Source of the DNA: Chara braunii | Taxonomy: Eukaryota > Streptophyta > Charophyceae > Charales > Characeae | Direction of reading: 5' to 3' | Assembly: GCA_003427395.1 (NCBI GenBank) | Contig: BFEA01000005.1 | Span: forward strand, 7,735,446 to 7,770,909 | DNA length: 35,464 nt | Shown: piece by piece, positions 19,179 to 28,798 of the stretch | Position numbering within the stretch: position 1 is the stretch's first letter | Layout: each line of letters starts with the position of its first letter | Made by a program: the position numbers and the translations under genes | Notes under the pieces: generated by a model | What the model saw: only the letters and a program-made list of their open reading frames with translations | What the model was told of the DNA's origin: nothing | The model's database searches: none

Positions 19179-19995
19179 CATGAAGATCTGGGATGGGGTT
19201 ATAGAGGTGTTAATGCAACTTATTATAAAGTGTCTAGATTATACTACTGGATGGTCTCATAGATATGGCTATTAGATACTTCAAGTGTTATGAGGCCTGT
19301 CAGAAAATGTCGTCAATGAGGTTGATTGAGCTCTTCTACCTCACCGTCCTTGTTGAATCTGGTAGTACTGTTCAACTTCATCTAATCACTATACCACATG
19401 GAAAGAAAAAAATGAATTATATATTAAATATGATAGAGAATATGTTTGGTTATGTTAAGGCTAAAACTATTAAAAAAAAAAACTGCAAAAGTAATGGCAG
19501 ATTGGATTGAAGAAATTTACTTAAGTTACTCCTTCATACATGAGTTCGTGGCTGATCAAGGATCAGAGTTCAAGAATGAGATGGTCAAAAAACTTATGTT
19601 CATACTTTAGGTCAGAGTCAGATTTGTGACACCATATCATCCTCAGGCCAATGTAGCGGTTGAGAGAGGTCACATGACACTGAAGGATGCGATATCAAAA
19701 TGGTGTCAAGGCGACTCAAGGAACCGACCATCTTTCTTGAGAGTGGTTATTTATAGTGACAATGTGACTGTAAAGGGGACTACAAATTATGCACCTATCA
19801 CACTCTAGTACGGTCTATATGCTACTTCTCTCATGCAGAACCTGGTTGAGACTCGGACTCACGAGCTGCAGAGAGATCCACAGAGGAGCTGCTTAGATTG
19901 AGGGTGAGACTAATTAAGGAAGTGGATGAAGCTATAATTAAGGGAACAAAGCGGATGTCAAGAAACAAAGTTATCTGATCAGACGAGGTAGAACA
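19179..19995 (+). pseudogene. Retroelement integrase (DDE core), frameshifted
   Basis: Zinc-finger-like start (MHEDLGWGYRGVNATYYKV, SRLYYW) at 19179 ends in a TAG at 19260. A second frame (19265-19510) holds CYEACQKMSS and HLITIPHGKKKMNYILNMIE, GYVKAKTI. The original frame resumes after an A10 run, with IHEFVADQGSEFKNEM (second Asp), a TAG at 19608, then FVTPYHPQANVAVERGHMTL with the Glu. A tail with RLRVRLIKEVDEAIIKGTKR ends near 19980. The order matches a retroviral-type integrase. It differs from the 10.4-13 kb chromovirus (no similarity beyond motifs), so it is a different lineage. The A10 run explains one frameshift. Confidence 0.72.
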
Positions 19996-19999
19996 ACAA

Positions 20000-20205
20000 G
20001 AGGCTCATATGCCGCTAGCTTATGCTGGGTCGTGGCTTGTACTATGCCACAAACTTTGAATTATGATGGATGTGTTGGGTCGTGGTTCATATGCCGCTAG
20101 CTTAGGATGTGTTAGGCCGTGACTCGTGTGCCGCCAACATCGGATGTTGACAGCGTGTTGGGACGTGGCCCGGATGCCTCCAACTATGGATTATCATAGC
20201 CACCG
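20000..20205. repeat. ~45-bp minisatellite (GTGTTGGGTCGTGG units)
   Basis: Four or more diverged units: GCTGGGTCGTGGCTTG, GTGTTGGGTCGTGGTTC, GTGTTAGGCCGTGACTCG, GTGTTGGGACGTGGCCC. Most are followed by ATGCCGCTAGCTTAGG- or TGCCGCCAACATCGG-type sequence. Directly 3' of the integrase remnant. Confidence 0.75.
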
Positions 20206-20438
20206 TTGACTGGATATGATTTTGGACGAGGACTTCACATTTTTGATTGCATGAGCTGGATACGAGCAACGTTTCATGGCTTGACTATCAGAGTTCGACT
20301 CAGGTTGTCTACCTGACCCAGCTGGTCCTAGGGGTTTATTGACCAGCATTCAGTGGTAGACTCATGTGTCTACCGGGCCCAGATTGAACCTAATTTTGTT
20401 GTGCCGGTGAGTAAACATTTAAATTTCATCTCCTTGCA

Positions 20439-20820
20439 TTGTATCTGGCTTGCCACGTATTGAGTCCTCGGGATACGATTGCGGGATTGGGAGAAAACTT
20501 ATGGGATTTTAGTTCCAGGACCTGCTTCTGGTTGTATTTTATTGGTTTGAATGACATTGTAGCAATGTGGAATGAATGGTTGCGGGATACACTGAAATAT
20601 GTTCTTCTTCCTCTCATAAGTAAGTGGTCAGGTGATGGGGAAATCTTTTTCTACGAGTGAGTAAGGAGGATTGCCTAGCATCATTTGACATTGGCTGATT
20701 GATTATCTGCGAAAGGGGGTGATGTTTGGTCAAGTGAAGCGTTTCAATGACAAGGGGCTCAACATCACCGTTGACGGGGTTCCCTCTCCAGGTTGGACCT
20801 TCACGACTAAGCACCACTAG
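20439..20820 (+). pseudogene. Unassigned coding-like fragments after the integrase
   Basis: Frame 20439-20660 reads SPRDTIAGLGENLWDF, CFWLYFIGLNDIVAMWNEWL and KYVLLPLISKWSGDGEIFFY. A second frame, 20689-20820, reads IDYLRKGVMFGQVKRFNDKG, then LNITVDGVPSPGWTF. Both look like protein, in different frames. Weaker readings continue to about 21010. No family recognised. Confidence 0.35.
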
Positions 20821-21059
20821 ACTCTGAAGAGATAGACAAATAGCAAAGTATCATAGTCGATGGGGTGATCTATTCGACCCTTTGCGGTCGAAGCGAAGAT
20901 CACCAAGCATCGCAACAGATTGAAGCTTGCTGCATTCTTGGCAATGGTTGGGTTGTTTCCACTGCAGCCGCCAGATTCTTGCAATGGTTTACCGATGAGG
21001 GTCTAACATTAGTGCATCCACTGCGGTGTCAAAACTCAAAATCATCGTGAAGGGGCAGA

Positions 21060-22480
21060 GAGTTTCAGTTGTGCCTCTTAAGCAAAAGATGATTCCTTGA
21101 AGCATGATTTCATAGGTTCCGAGGCTAGTTGAGTTGACGAAGTATCTGAGCCGCCGTGGCTGACAACTTCGGACCCTCAGGTGGTTAGCCGTTCCCGGGT
21201 TGCCACGTGGTGATTTGGTACGCTTATTAGAAAGGAAGCAGGCATCTTGAGCCTCTCCCGATCAAAATCCGGCAACTGGTTAATCTAGGTGGTTGGCTCC
21301 TACTGTCACTCTGATTGGGGTGTCTCTTAGGAGCCATGTCACCAACGACATTCCCTTGGCATCGAGCCAACCCAGGTATCCACAACCCAGTTGATGACAA
21401 TCAGGTGGGGATTACCGCCTCCTAGCCCACTGTCATTAAGCTTAAATTGTGGACTTGTTTTGACTCACTCGCACAGTTTGGTTGGGTGTTGGCGGGCTCC
21501 CCACATGTTTTGCAAGAGTCGGGATGACGGAAGAAGTTAAGCGAGCAGACGGGTGCTATGACGTCGGTTAAGAACATCCGGACCGTGGGTCTGCACTCAT
21601 TGGAGTGAGAGCTTCAAGAAGGGGTGTGCGACTCCTTGTGAGCTGTTCTGAGTAAGGGCTCAGATGGTCGTCGGACCGCCATGACTGGGAATCAGAACTG
21701 AATTTGCTTTGCTTACCGGGTTGGGCCAGCATAGGAACCCACCAGGGTAGGCAGTGACACTCTCAGAACGCCTAAGGGTAAGACTCTTGGGGTGAATGAG
21801 GAAGGGGTGTTGGCAAAGGTCGTTAGGGAAGACCCTTGTCTCGTCTTTTTTTTATTGTATGACTCGACTTTTGTTTTACAGGTACCCTGCAGTCAGACGA
21901 AAACAACGGGGTTTGGTATGACCCAACAGTAAGCGGCCGAGAGCCGACAAAGAAACAAAAAGGGGTTTGATATGTTCCTCCCCTTATGAGGCAGCCTTTG
22001 TCCAAAATAGCTTGTACGATCCTGAGCTCGATGATTTGGTACCATATCCACCCATGAATGACTTGTGATTGAGATGCTGACGAGGATTATGCTGATTGAT
22101 GATGCGGCGCTGATTGATTGCATGGATGAGATGGACTGATCTGCTAAGTACTGTACTGAGAGCAAAGGGACATCATGGATGAGATGCTCAGGCTGGGACT
22201 GAGACTTGGATTACTAGGCCAGACCCAACGAGGGGTTTGGTTTAAGATTGGACTGACTTGATGCTGTAAGGAAACAGGATTGATAAGATGATTAGGCTGT
22301 GTGAGCGGCTGTGAGCTTGTGATATGAGATATCCGTGAGATGGTATTTGTGTGCGGTGGTCACACCACGCAAGACCGATGAGACTGATCCTTCTTTGATT
22401 TTGATGGTGGCTTAGACCAGAGGTCCATGCCTTATTGAGCGAGCACTCGAGCCCTCACGGGCGAGCACCCTGAAAGTCGG
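21060..22480. other. No gene recognised
   Basis: About 1.4 kb with only short frames. Contains GATTGA/GATGAGATG-rich degenerate sequence (22060-22200) and a T-run. Nothing supports a gene, RNA or mobile-element boundary. Confidence 0.5.
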
Positions 22481-23590
22481 AGTTTTGTTTTATATAATAC
22501 CTCTGTATATTAGGTAGCACACGAGCTCGCACAACTCAAGCTAGCATATGAAAAACAACGCAAGCGTGATGCACACACGATGGTCAGACGTTGTTGTTTG
22601 ATGGATGACTGTCGAATCCGACACACGTGGCAACGGTGATGGCGTAGGGCGAGGCGGATGTGGCAGGACGACGAGTTCATAGGGGTGAGGATGAGCAGAG
22701 GAAGAAGGGAGATATGGCAATGGGTTTGATCGTGAAGGAAGTTCGAAGCGTTGAGGTGGAGCACCGTAGTGTTGCTCATATTATATGCATAGTATGTCAT
22801 CCTCCCTTGGGATGGTGTGAGGTCGCGCCAGGCGGCGCAGCCTTATCCCTTCCCATTTGTCTTCCTCCTCTTCCTCTTCCTCTTCCTCCTCCGGCCTCTC
22901 CCTCTCATGCGTCAAGTCGATTGGTCGATCGACCGCCTTTCTTTGATGACCACCTCTCCCTCATCCAACGTTTGAATCATGAGTCTTCAGCAACATGGCG
23001 AAAACGACTTAGCGAGTGGATGAGCGAGAAGAGGATGAAAAGTAAACACTGCGTTATGACAAATGTGGTGCGAAAGTGTGAGCACACAAACGAATGATGG
23101 TGCGAGTGGCGAGGCGCAAGCGAGTTAGAAATGACAACGGTGATGATAATAACGCAACACACTTGCGCAACAAGTTGAGAAACGAATGCCGATAATAAGT
23201 AAGTCCGCTACCTTTTACAGTAACGAGACCCTGACGCCGCTGACGGGGACTCCAAGGATGGTGTTTTGTTTGGTGGTCGGAGGGAGACGCGTCATCTCAA
23301 CGAAAGTTGACTCGCTGCGGTCAGCCTCCACGCTTTGTCAAATCTGCGCCAATCAAAGTCCACGGTTGACTAGAGTCAACATGGTGTTTGGTTTTTCCGT
23401 GGGCCTAGTTAACTGAAAAGACGGCACGATGGTCCAACCTCATAGATGCCGAATCACGGCCTTTGGGCTGAATCGTCGCACGACCTCAAGAGTCAAATTA
23501 GTGGGACCCGGTTCAAACGCCGCTGAAAGCGAGCCGAGGGTTGTCGGGAAAGGTACAACCAAAAATGATCAAGGGAACACGGGATTGGGC
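22480..23590. other. No gene recognised; short regulatory-like words
   Basis: Includes an ACACGTGGCA word (about 22620, G-box/ABRE-like), a CTTCCTCTTCC microsatellite (22860-22890) and a perfect inverted repeat GTTGACTAGAGTCAAC at 23365-23380 made of two TTGAC cores. Open frames (for example 22660-23097) have no recognisable domain. The motifs could occur by chance. Confidence 0.4.
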
Positions 23591-23609
23591 CCTAATTATA
23601 ATTAAGAGG

Positions 23610-23915
23610 GGTTCGGTTTATTTTTAGAACGAGACCGACCCTTTGTATTCCAAGGTCAGACCCGTCCCAATCCCGCACTTTTTTTAGCATGGGCCTGGTC
23701 TATTTTTAGAACGGGGGCGATCATTCGTATTCAAAGGTCAAGCCAGTTCCAGTTCCGCGCTATTTTTAGCACAGGCCCATGTTATTTTTAGCGCAGGCTC
23801 ACGCTATTTTTAGAGTAGACCCGTGTCAATTTTAGCACACGACTGGCTGTTCGTATTCCAAGGTCGGGACTGGTTCTAATTTTAGCACAGGCCTGGTTTA
23901 TTTTTAGCACTGGCT
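23610..23915. repeat. Degenerate repeat field with nine TATTTTTAG-type motifs
   Basis: Motifs of the form (C/T)TATTTTTAG(C/A)(A/G)C, or close variants, occur near 23619, 23675, 23698, 23759, 23780, 23801, 23826, 23876 and 23895. Many are followed by a G/C-rich word such as AGGCCC or GGGCCTGG. A second word, TTCGTATTCCAAGGTC, recurs three times (about 23646, 23726, 23850). An irregular decayed minisatellite is the simplest reading. Confidence 0.75.
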
Positions 23916-24214
23916 CCGACCATGAAACTGTGGCACTTGGGCCCGATCATCCAGCGTCTCCACAACGAAAAGAGAGGTTGTATCACTCATGACACATGTG
24001 ATGCTGTATCAATCATTAGACACGCGTGTTCGAAAAGCGGAAGGACTGGCGGATCGACGAGAAGTTGCAAGGATAAGGGCTACGATTCTAGACCAAGTAG
24101 GAGAAGGAACAAGACCGCGACAAACAAGAGAGAGGTAAGGGAAGGGGGTGAGGCTGCTTGGTGTGGAGGCAGAGATCCGAGTTTCCACTTCGGCTGCTCC
24201 CGCTTCTGCCGCCT

Positions 24215-24330
24215 TTTCGTCCGCCTCCTCTCCCTTTTTTCTCTCTCCCTCCTTTGCTCCGTCTTTTCTCCGCTCCTTGCTCCTTCCTCCTCTCCTCTCT
24301 CCCTTTCCTTGTCCTGCTCACCCCACCTCT
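24215..24330. repeat. Pyrimidine-rich tract
   Basis: About 115 bases, over 85% C/T on the plus strand, in CTCTCCCTCC/CTTTTCTCC-type words. Frames across it encode only Ser/Leu/Pro or, on the minus strand, Arg/Glu/Lys repeats and are not genes. Confidence 0.8.
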
Positions 24331-24354
24331 TCATTACCCGTTTCAATTGGTCGT

Positions 24355-24700
24355 TTATGTGTGCGCCCCACTATGGCCCCGCACGTACTTTATTATGATC
24401 CATGCACGCTCCACTGTGATTTGCGCGTGCTCCACACGTGCACCCCACTGTGATTCGCATGCGCCCTGTTGAGGCCCGCGCACACTCTCCATTGTGATCG
24501 ATCTGCTCGCGCCCATCTACTACTTGAAAGCCTGCCTTGCTGCTACTGGCGTGCGCCCCCGGCTACTACTTGCACACGTGCCCTGCTACTAATTGCACAC
24601 GAGCACACAATCCGTTGCAACCCGCATGCTCTGTGTGCCCGCACTTCATTATGCCCTTGCATGCGCTATTGTGAATCATGATCTACTCACCCTTGCACGA
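24355..24700. repeat. GC-rich degenerate minisatellite (CACTGTGATTCGCATGCGC)
   Basis: Repeated words such as CCACTGTGATT, CGCGTGCTCCACACGTGC, CATTGTGATCGATCTGCTCGC, CTACTACTTGCACACGTGCC recur irregularly, about every 20-40 bases. Highly diverged, no fixed period. Confidence 0.6.
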
Positions 24701-24864
24701 GTTGTTGTCGCTAGTGATCTGCGTGTCCGACGCATCGTACTGGTGCTCGTGCGCCTTGCATCCGGAGCCAAAATCAAGGTCGAATGCACTTGGGAATTGA
24801 ACGTTTCTTTTCTTTTGAGTAGGGGCTAGTTGTGGGGCATTGGGGCTAAGGAATTGACCCCCAT

Positions 24865-24890
24865 TGCAGTCCGAGTTGCAACGGACTGCA
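24865..24890. repeat. Hairpin 1: TGCAGTCCG / CGGACTGCA
   Basis: Perfect 9-bp inverted arms (24865-24873 and 24882-24890) around an 8-base loop, AGTTGCAA. First member of a small dispersed hairpin family. Confidence 0.85.
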
Positions 24891-25025
24891 TGGGGGAGAG
24901 AAAATACATGTTCTAGATGCATCCGGAGCCAATATTGAACCCGGATGCACTAGAAAATTTAACGCTTCATTTTCTTTTAACATGGGGCAAGTTGTGGGGC
25001 TGTGGGTGTAGAAAACAGCCATGAC

Positions 25026-25051
25026 TGCAGTCCGAGAAATTACGGACTGCA
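25026..25051. repeat. Hairpin 2: TGCAGTCCG / CGGACTGCA
   Basis: The same 9-bp arms and loop length (8) as hairpin 1, exactly 161 bp downstream, but loop sequence AGAAATTA. Confidence 0.85.
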
Positions 25052-25079
25052 TGGGGATGCCAAGGCAAAAGGGTAATAG

Positions 25080-26530
25080 GCTACCAGAAACCCGGGAGGC
25101 TAGAAAGGAGCAATTTCAACAAAAGGCAAGTAAAGACTGTAAATGGCAACCGTAAGATGAGATCCCGCGGCCTAGAAAAATCGGGACACATGTAGAAATA
25201 ATGGGACCACCAAGGGCAATGGACCCCCAAAAAAATAAAAATAGGACGCCGTCCGAAATATTGTCGGGGACCAAATGGGTCCAAATAATAAAAATCGAAA
25301 AACGGGACACGCGCCGATGGGACCGCCGGCGGGACAAAGAAATGAAGCTAGCATGTAGGAAAATGACGGGGACTTGGGATGTCCCAAGGGAACCATGAAC
25401 AAACACAAGGAATAATTGTGCAAGCAAACGGCACCATCGAGATCGAGGATCTAGACGGTGGAAAATATTAGCACCACTAGTGGAAGCAAGTGGGAGAGCC
25501 ATGGGAGAAAGAAAAGTGAAATAAGGATGTTGGGAAGGCTGCCCAGCAGTCCGGGATATCTCGGACTAGCAAGGCATAAGAAAATAGAGCCTTGAGAGAC
25601 TCAACATGAGAAAAAGGCTGCCCTCAGAAAATTGGAGCAAAAGGGGCTAAAAAATGGGCAAACGGGAGCAAAATGGAGCCCCTTAGGAGCATAGGGGTGC
25701 CATTATTGGAATCCGAGATTTAACGGCCAAGTAACAGCCAAGTAACAGCCATGAACCTGGCCTTGAAGGAGACCCTAGGGCTTAGAAAGAAGGTGCACAA
25801 CAGTTTGACACTTATCACAACAGAAATAAAAGAAAAGGAAAAAAAAAAAGAGAGAAAAAGGAGAGAGAATGAGACAAAAAGGGAGAAAAGAGTGGAGGAG
25901 AGTGTGCCGGCCTATTGGGACCTGCACAGTAGGGACTGGCAGGTCCCAACAGTGACCTCATCCCTCCTAGAATGAGGGAGGGCAATCCGGATTGTAGAGA
26001 TATGACCCTTAGGGCCATATCTCAATAAAATCTGAATTAAAAATCTGAAAATGAGAGAAAATATAAAAAGGAAGTGACCGGTTTTCTTTTGGGCCATGGA
26101 TATGAGATCAGATCTCATGGTAGAGAGGAACTAGCCGTTTTTTGTGGGCCAGCTCAAAACGGCTAGCTCCGGAATGAGGTGGCAGCCCAAAATGGAAAGA
26201 AACAAAAGAGGGAAAATGACAAAACAGTGCATTTGGCCCAAAAAGAGAGCCAGATGCACAAAAAATTGAAAAACTGGACTTAGGGGCTCAAAGTTGAAGC
26301 AAGGGCTACTAGGGGGTAGCTCGGATTATTGCTGGCCTTGGATCTCAGCCAGATCCAAGGATGAAAATGTGCCGCCATATGAAAAAATGCTCCGGCCTAC
26401 TCAAAAGAGGTCGAAACTTGAAAAAATCAAGAAAAAGGCTCACAAGGCCTTTTTCTTTCAAGTAAAAATGCCCCTTGCGCACTAGGACCCAAGAGGGCAG
26501 CATTTGTGAGGTAAAAAGGAGGCCGGAGTA
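25080..26530. other. No gene recognised; purine-rich plus strand
   Basis: About 1.45 kb, A/G-rich on the plus strand, with short frames only; the 128-codon minus frame (25502-25116) has no recognisable motif. Apart from hairpin 3 and AAAAAGAG-type runs (25830-25880), no structure was seen. Confidence 0.45.
25546..25570. repeat. Hairpin 3: GCAGTCCG / CGGACT-A-GC
   Basis: Arm GCAGTCCG, 8-base loop GGATATCT, then CGGACTAGC, with one base inserted in the right arm. About 520 bp from hairpin 2, in otherwise dissimilar sequence. Confidence 0.75.
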
Positions 26531-26539
26531 GGCCAAGAG

Positions 26540-26572
26540 GCAGTCCGAGTTGGTACCAACCACTCGGACTGC
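26540..26572. repeat. Hairpin 4: GCAGTCCGAGT / ACTCGGACTGC
   Basis: Perfect 11-bp arms with an 11-base spacer that itself contains the palindrome TGGTACCA. Same core stem as hairpins 1-3. A weaker fifth pair, CGGACTGC...GCAGTCTG, lies at about 26693-26728. Confidence 0.85.
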
Positions 26573-26699
26573 ATGTACTTGGCCAAAATGAGGTCCAGGT
26601 ACCTCTAGGAGGGCCTAGTGAGAAAATTTTGCCTTGGGGGTACCTCGGTTCACCTCAAGGTTCATGGGGAGGCTCATGGGCTGGCCGGACTGCTGGTTT

Positions 26700-27140
26700 C
26701 AGCCTACATAAGCTGAGGATGCAGTCTGCCACTCTCACATTTGCATGAGGAATGCCCATGCTTCCCAAGTGAGCTCACAGGAGCACCTTTGCACTTGGAG
26801 TGAGAGGGGAGGAACCCATGCTAGTGGGAGAGCTTAGAGGAGACTAGGAGGTAGTGGGGAGGACTCTAGAGGATAGTGATGGTGAGAGAGACACTTGGGA
26901 GGTGATCCGCCATATCCCTCCTGGGTGTAGGAGAGAGGGAGAGGCTAGAGGAGCCCCATTAGCCCTCCTAGAGGGAAGGACTCCATAGCCATAGCTGGGG
27001 GAGCTTGCCAGAGCCTGAGAGAGAGCAAGGGAGGAGGAGAGAAGGGCTTGGAGAAGAAGGAAACCATAGCCAAGAGGGGATTGCGCAAGAAGAGGAAACT
27101 TCATCAAGAGGAAGCCAACATCAAGGAATCAACAAGGTGA
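26700..27140 (+). promoter_or_regulatory. Possible promoter and leader in front of the tandem arrays
   Basis: A TATA-like CTACATAAGC at about 26704 is followed by ~430 bases of G/A-rich, repeat-poor sequence with recurring GGAGAGCTTAGAGGAG- and CTAGGAGG-like words. It ends in AACAAG|GTGAGA (27137), a reasonable 5' splice site, just before the pyrimidine tract. This could be a promoter plus first exon (or an LTR leader) of a noncoding transcript running into the arrays. All of this is inference from two weak signals. Confidence 0.2.
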
Positions 27141-27151
27141 GAGGAAGGAAG

Positions 27152-27480
27152 AGACTTCTTCACCTTCATCTTCTTCTTCTTCTCCTTCTTCTTCTTCTTT
27201 TTTTTCTTTTTCTTTTTCTTTTTCTTCTTCTTCTTCTTCTTCTTCTTCTTCCTTTTCTTCTTCATCTTCTTCCTCCTCTTCTCCTCCTTCCTCTCCTCCT
27301 TCTTCTTCCTCTTCTTCCTTCTCACTCCCTCCTTCTTCCTTCTCTTTTCTCCCCTGTTCATCTCTTCCTTCCTCCTCTTCACTTTCATTCTCTTTGTTTT
27401 CCTCCCCTTCTTCTCCATCTCCATCTCCCTCATCTCTCTCCCTTTCTCCTCCATCTTCACTTACTTCACCTTCTCTCTTC
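27152..27480. repeat. (CTT)n/(TCC)n polypyrimidine tract
   Basis: About 330 bases almost wholly C/T on the plus strand, starting with CTT triplets and grading into mixed CTCC/TTCC words. Long frames on either strand (Leu-rich plus, Lys/Glu-rich minus) are products of composition. Confidence 0.92.
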
Positions 27481-27483
27481 CAT

Positions 27484-28798
27484 GGGCTATTCAAACTCTT
27501 CTCTTTCACTTATGCACTAGAAGGTAGTACTCCGATTCTTTCCTAGATGTTTCTTGATGCAATCTTGGTGATTTGGGCTCTCCAAACTTGTGTTTTCCAC
27601 ACTCACACTAGTAGGTAGCGTAGCGCTTCACACATGGATGCTTCATGATGCAATCTTGGTGATTTGGACTCTCCAAACTTGTGTTTTCCACACTCACACT
27701 AGTAGGTAGTGTATCGCTTCACACATGAATGTTTCTTAATGCAATCTTGGTGATTTGGGGTCTCCAAACTTGTGCTTTTTACACTCACACTAGTAGGTAG
27801 TGTAGCGCTTCACACCTAGATGCTTCTTGATGCAATCTTGGTGATTTGGGTTTTCCAAACTTGTGTTTTTCACACTCACACTAGTAGGTAGTGTAGCGCT
27901 TCACGCATGGATGTTTCTTAATGCAATCTTGGTGATTTGGGCTCTCCAAACTTGTGTTTTTCACACTCACACTAATAGGTAGTGTAGCGCTTCACACATG
28001 GATGCTTCTTGATGCAATCTTAGTGATTTGGGCTCTCCAAACTTGTGTTTTTCACACTCACACTAGTAGGTAGTTTAGCGCTTCACACCTAGATGCTTTT
28101 TGATGCAATCTTGGTGATTTGGGCTCTCCAAACTTATGTTTTTCACACTCACACTAGTAGGTAGTGTAGCGCTTCACACATGGATGCTTCTTAATGCAAT
28201 CTTGGTGATTTAGGCTCTCAAAACTTGTGTTTTTCACACTCACACTAATAGTTAGTGTAGCGCTTCACACATGGATGCTTCTTGATGCAATCTTAGTGAT
28301 TTGGGCTCTCAAAACTTGTGTTTTTCACACTTACACTAATAGGTAGTATAGCGCTTCACCCATGATTGATCCATGATACAATCTTGGTGATTTTGGAGCT
28401 TCAAACTTGTGTTTTTCACACTCACACTAGTAGGTAGTACAACGCTTCACCCATGGATGCTTCTTGATGTAATCTTGGTGATTTGGGTTCTCCAAACTTG
28501 TGATTTTCACACTCACACTAGTAGGTAGTGTAGCACTTCACACATGGATGCTTCTTGATGCAATCTTGGTGATTTGGGAGCTCAAAACTTGTGATTTTCA
28601 CACCCACTCTAGTAGGTAGTATAGCGCTGCACCCATAGATGCTTCTTGATGCAATCATGGTGACATGAGCTCTCCAAACCGGTAATTCTCACTCATACAC
28701 TAGAGGGAAGTGCACCGCTTCTTTCATAGATGACCTTTGATTCAACTTTGGTGATCTTGCCTACTTAGACTCTTGTTTTCACTCACGAAATAGCATCT
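27484..28798. repeat. 91-bp tandem array, about 14.4 units
   Basis: The marker AATCTTGGTG (or close variant) falls at 27561, 27652, 27743, 27834, 27925, 28016, 28107, 28198, 28289, 28380, 28471, 28562, 28653 and 28744: every interval is exactly 91. Each unit has GGGCTCTCCAAACTTGTG, TTTTTCACACTCACACTAGT, AGGTAGTGTAGCGCTTCACA and CATGGATGCTTCTTGATGCA. Edge units diverge more than central ones. No coding frame runs through it. Confidence 0.97.

Larger units (their letters stand above)
24758..25079. repeat. 161-bp tandem duplication, each with a hairpin
   Basis: Units start GCATCCGGAGCCAAAATC (24758) and GCATCCGGAGCCAATATT (24919). Each continues with a TTTCTTTT-type run, GGGGC(T/A)AGTTGTGGGGC and the hairpin TGCAGTCCG...CGGACTGCA. 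The offset is 161 bp at both the start word and the hairpin. Confidence 0.88.

Noticed and set aside
27005-27520. 171-residue plus frame and 118-126-residue minus frames
   Set aside because: Poly-Leu or poly-Lys/Glu produced by the CTT/TCC tract.
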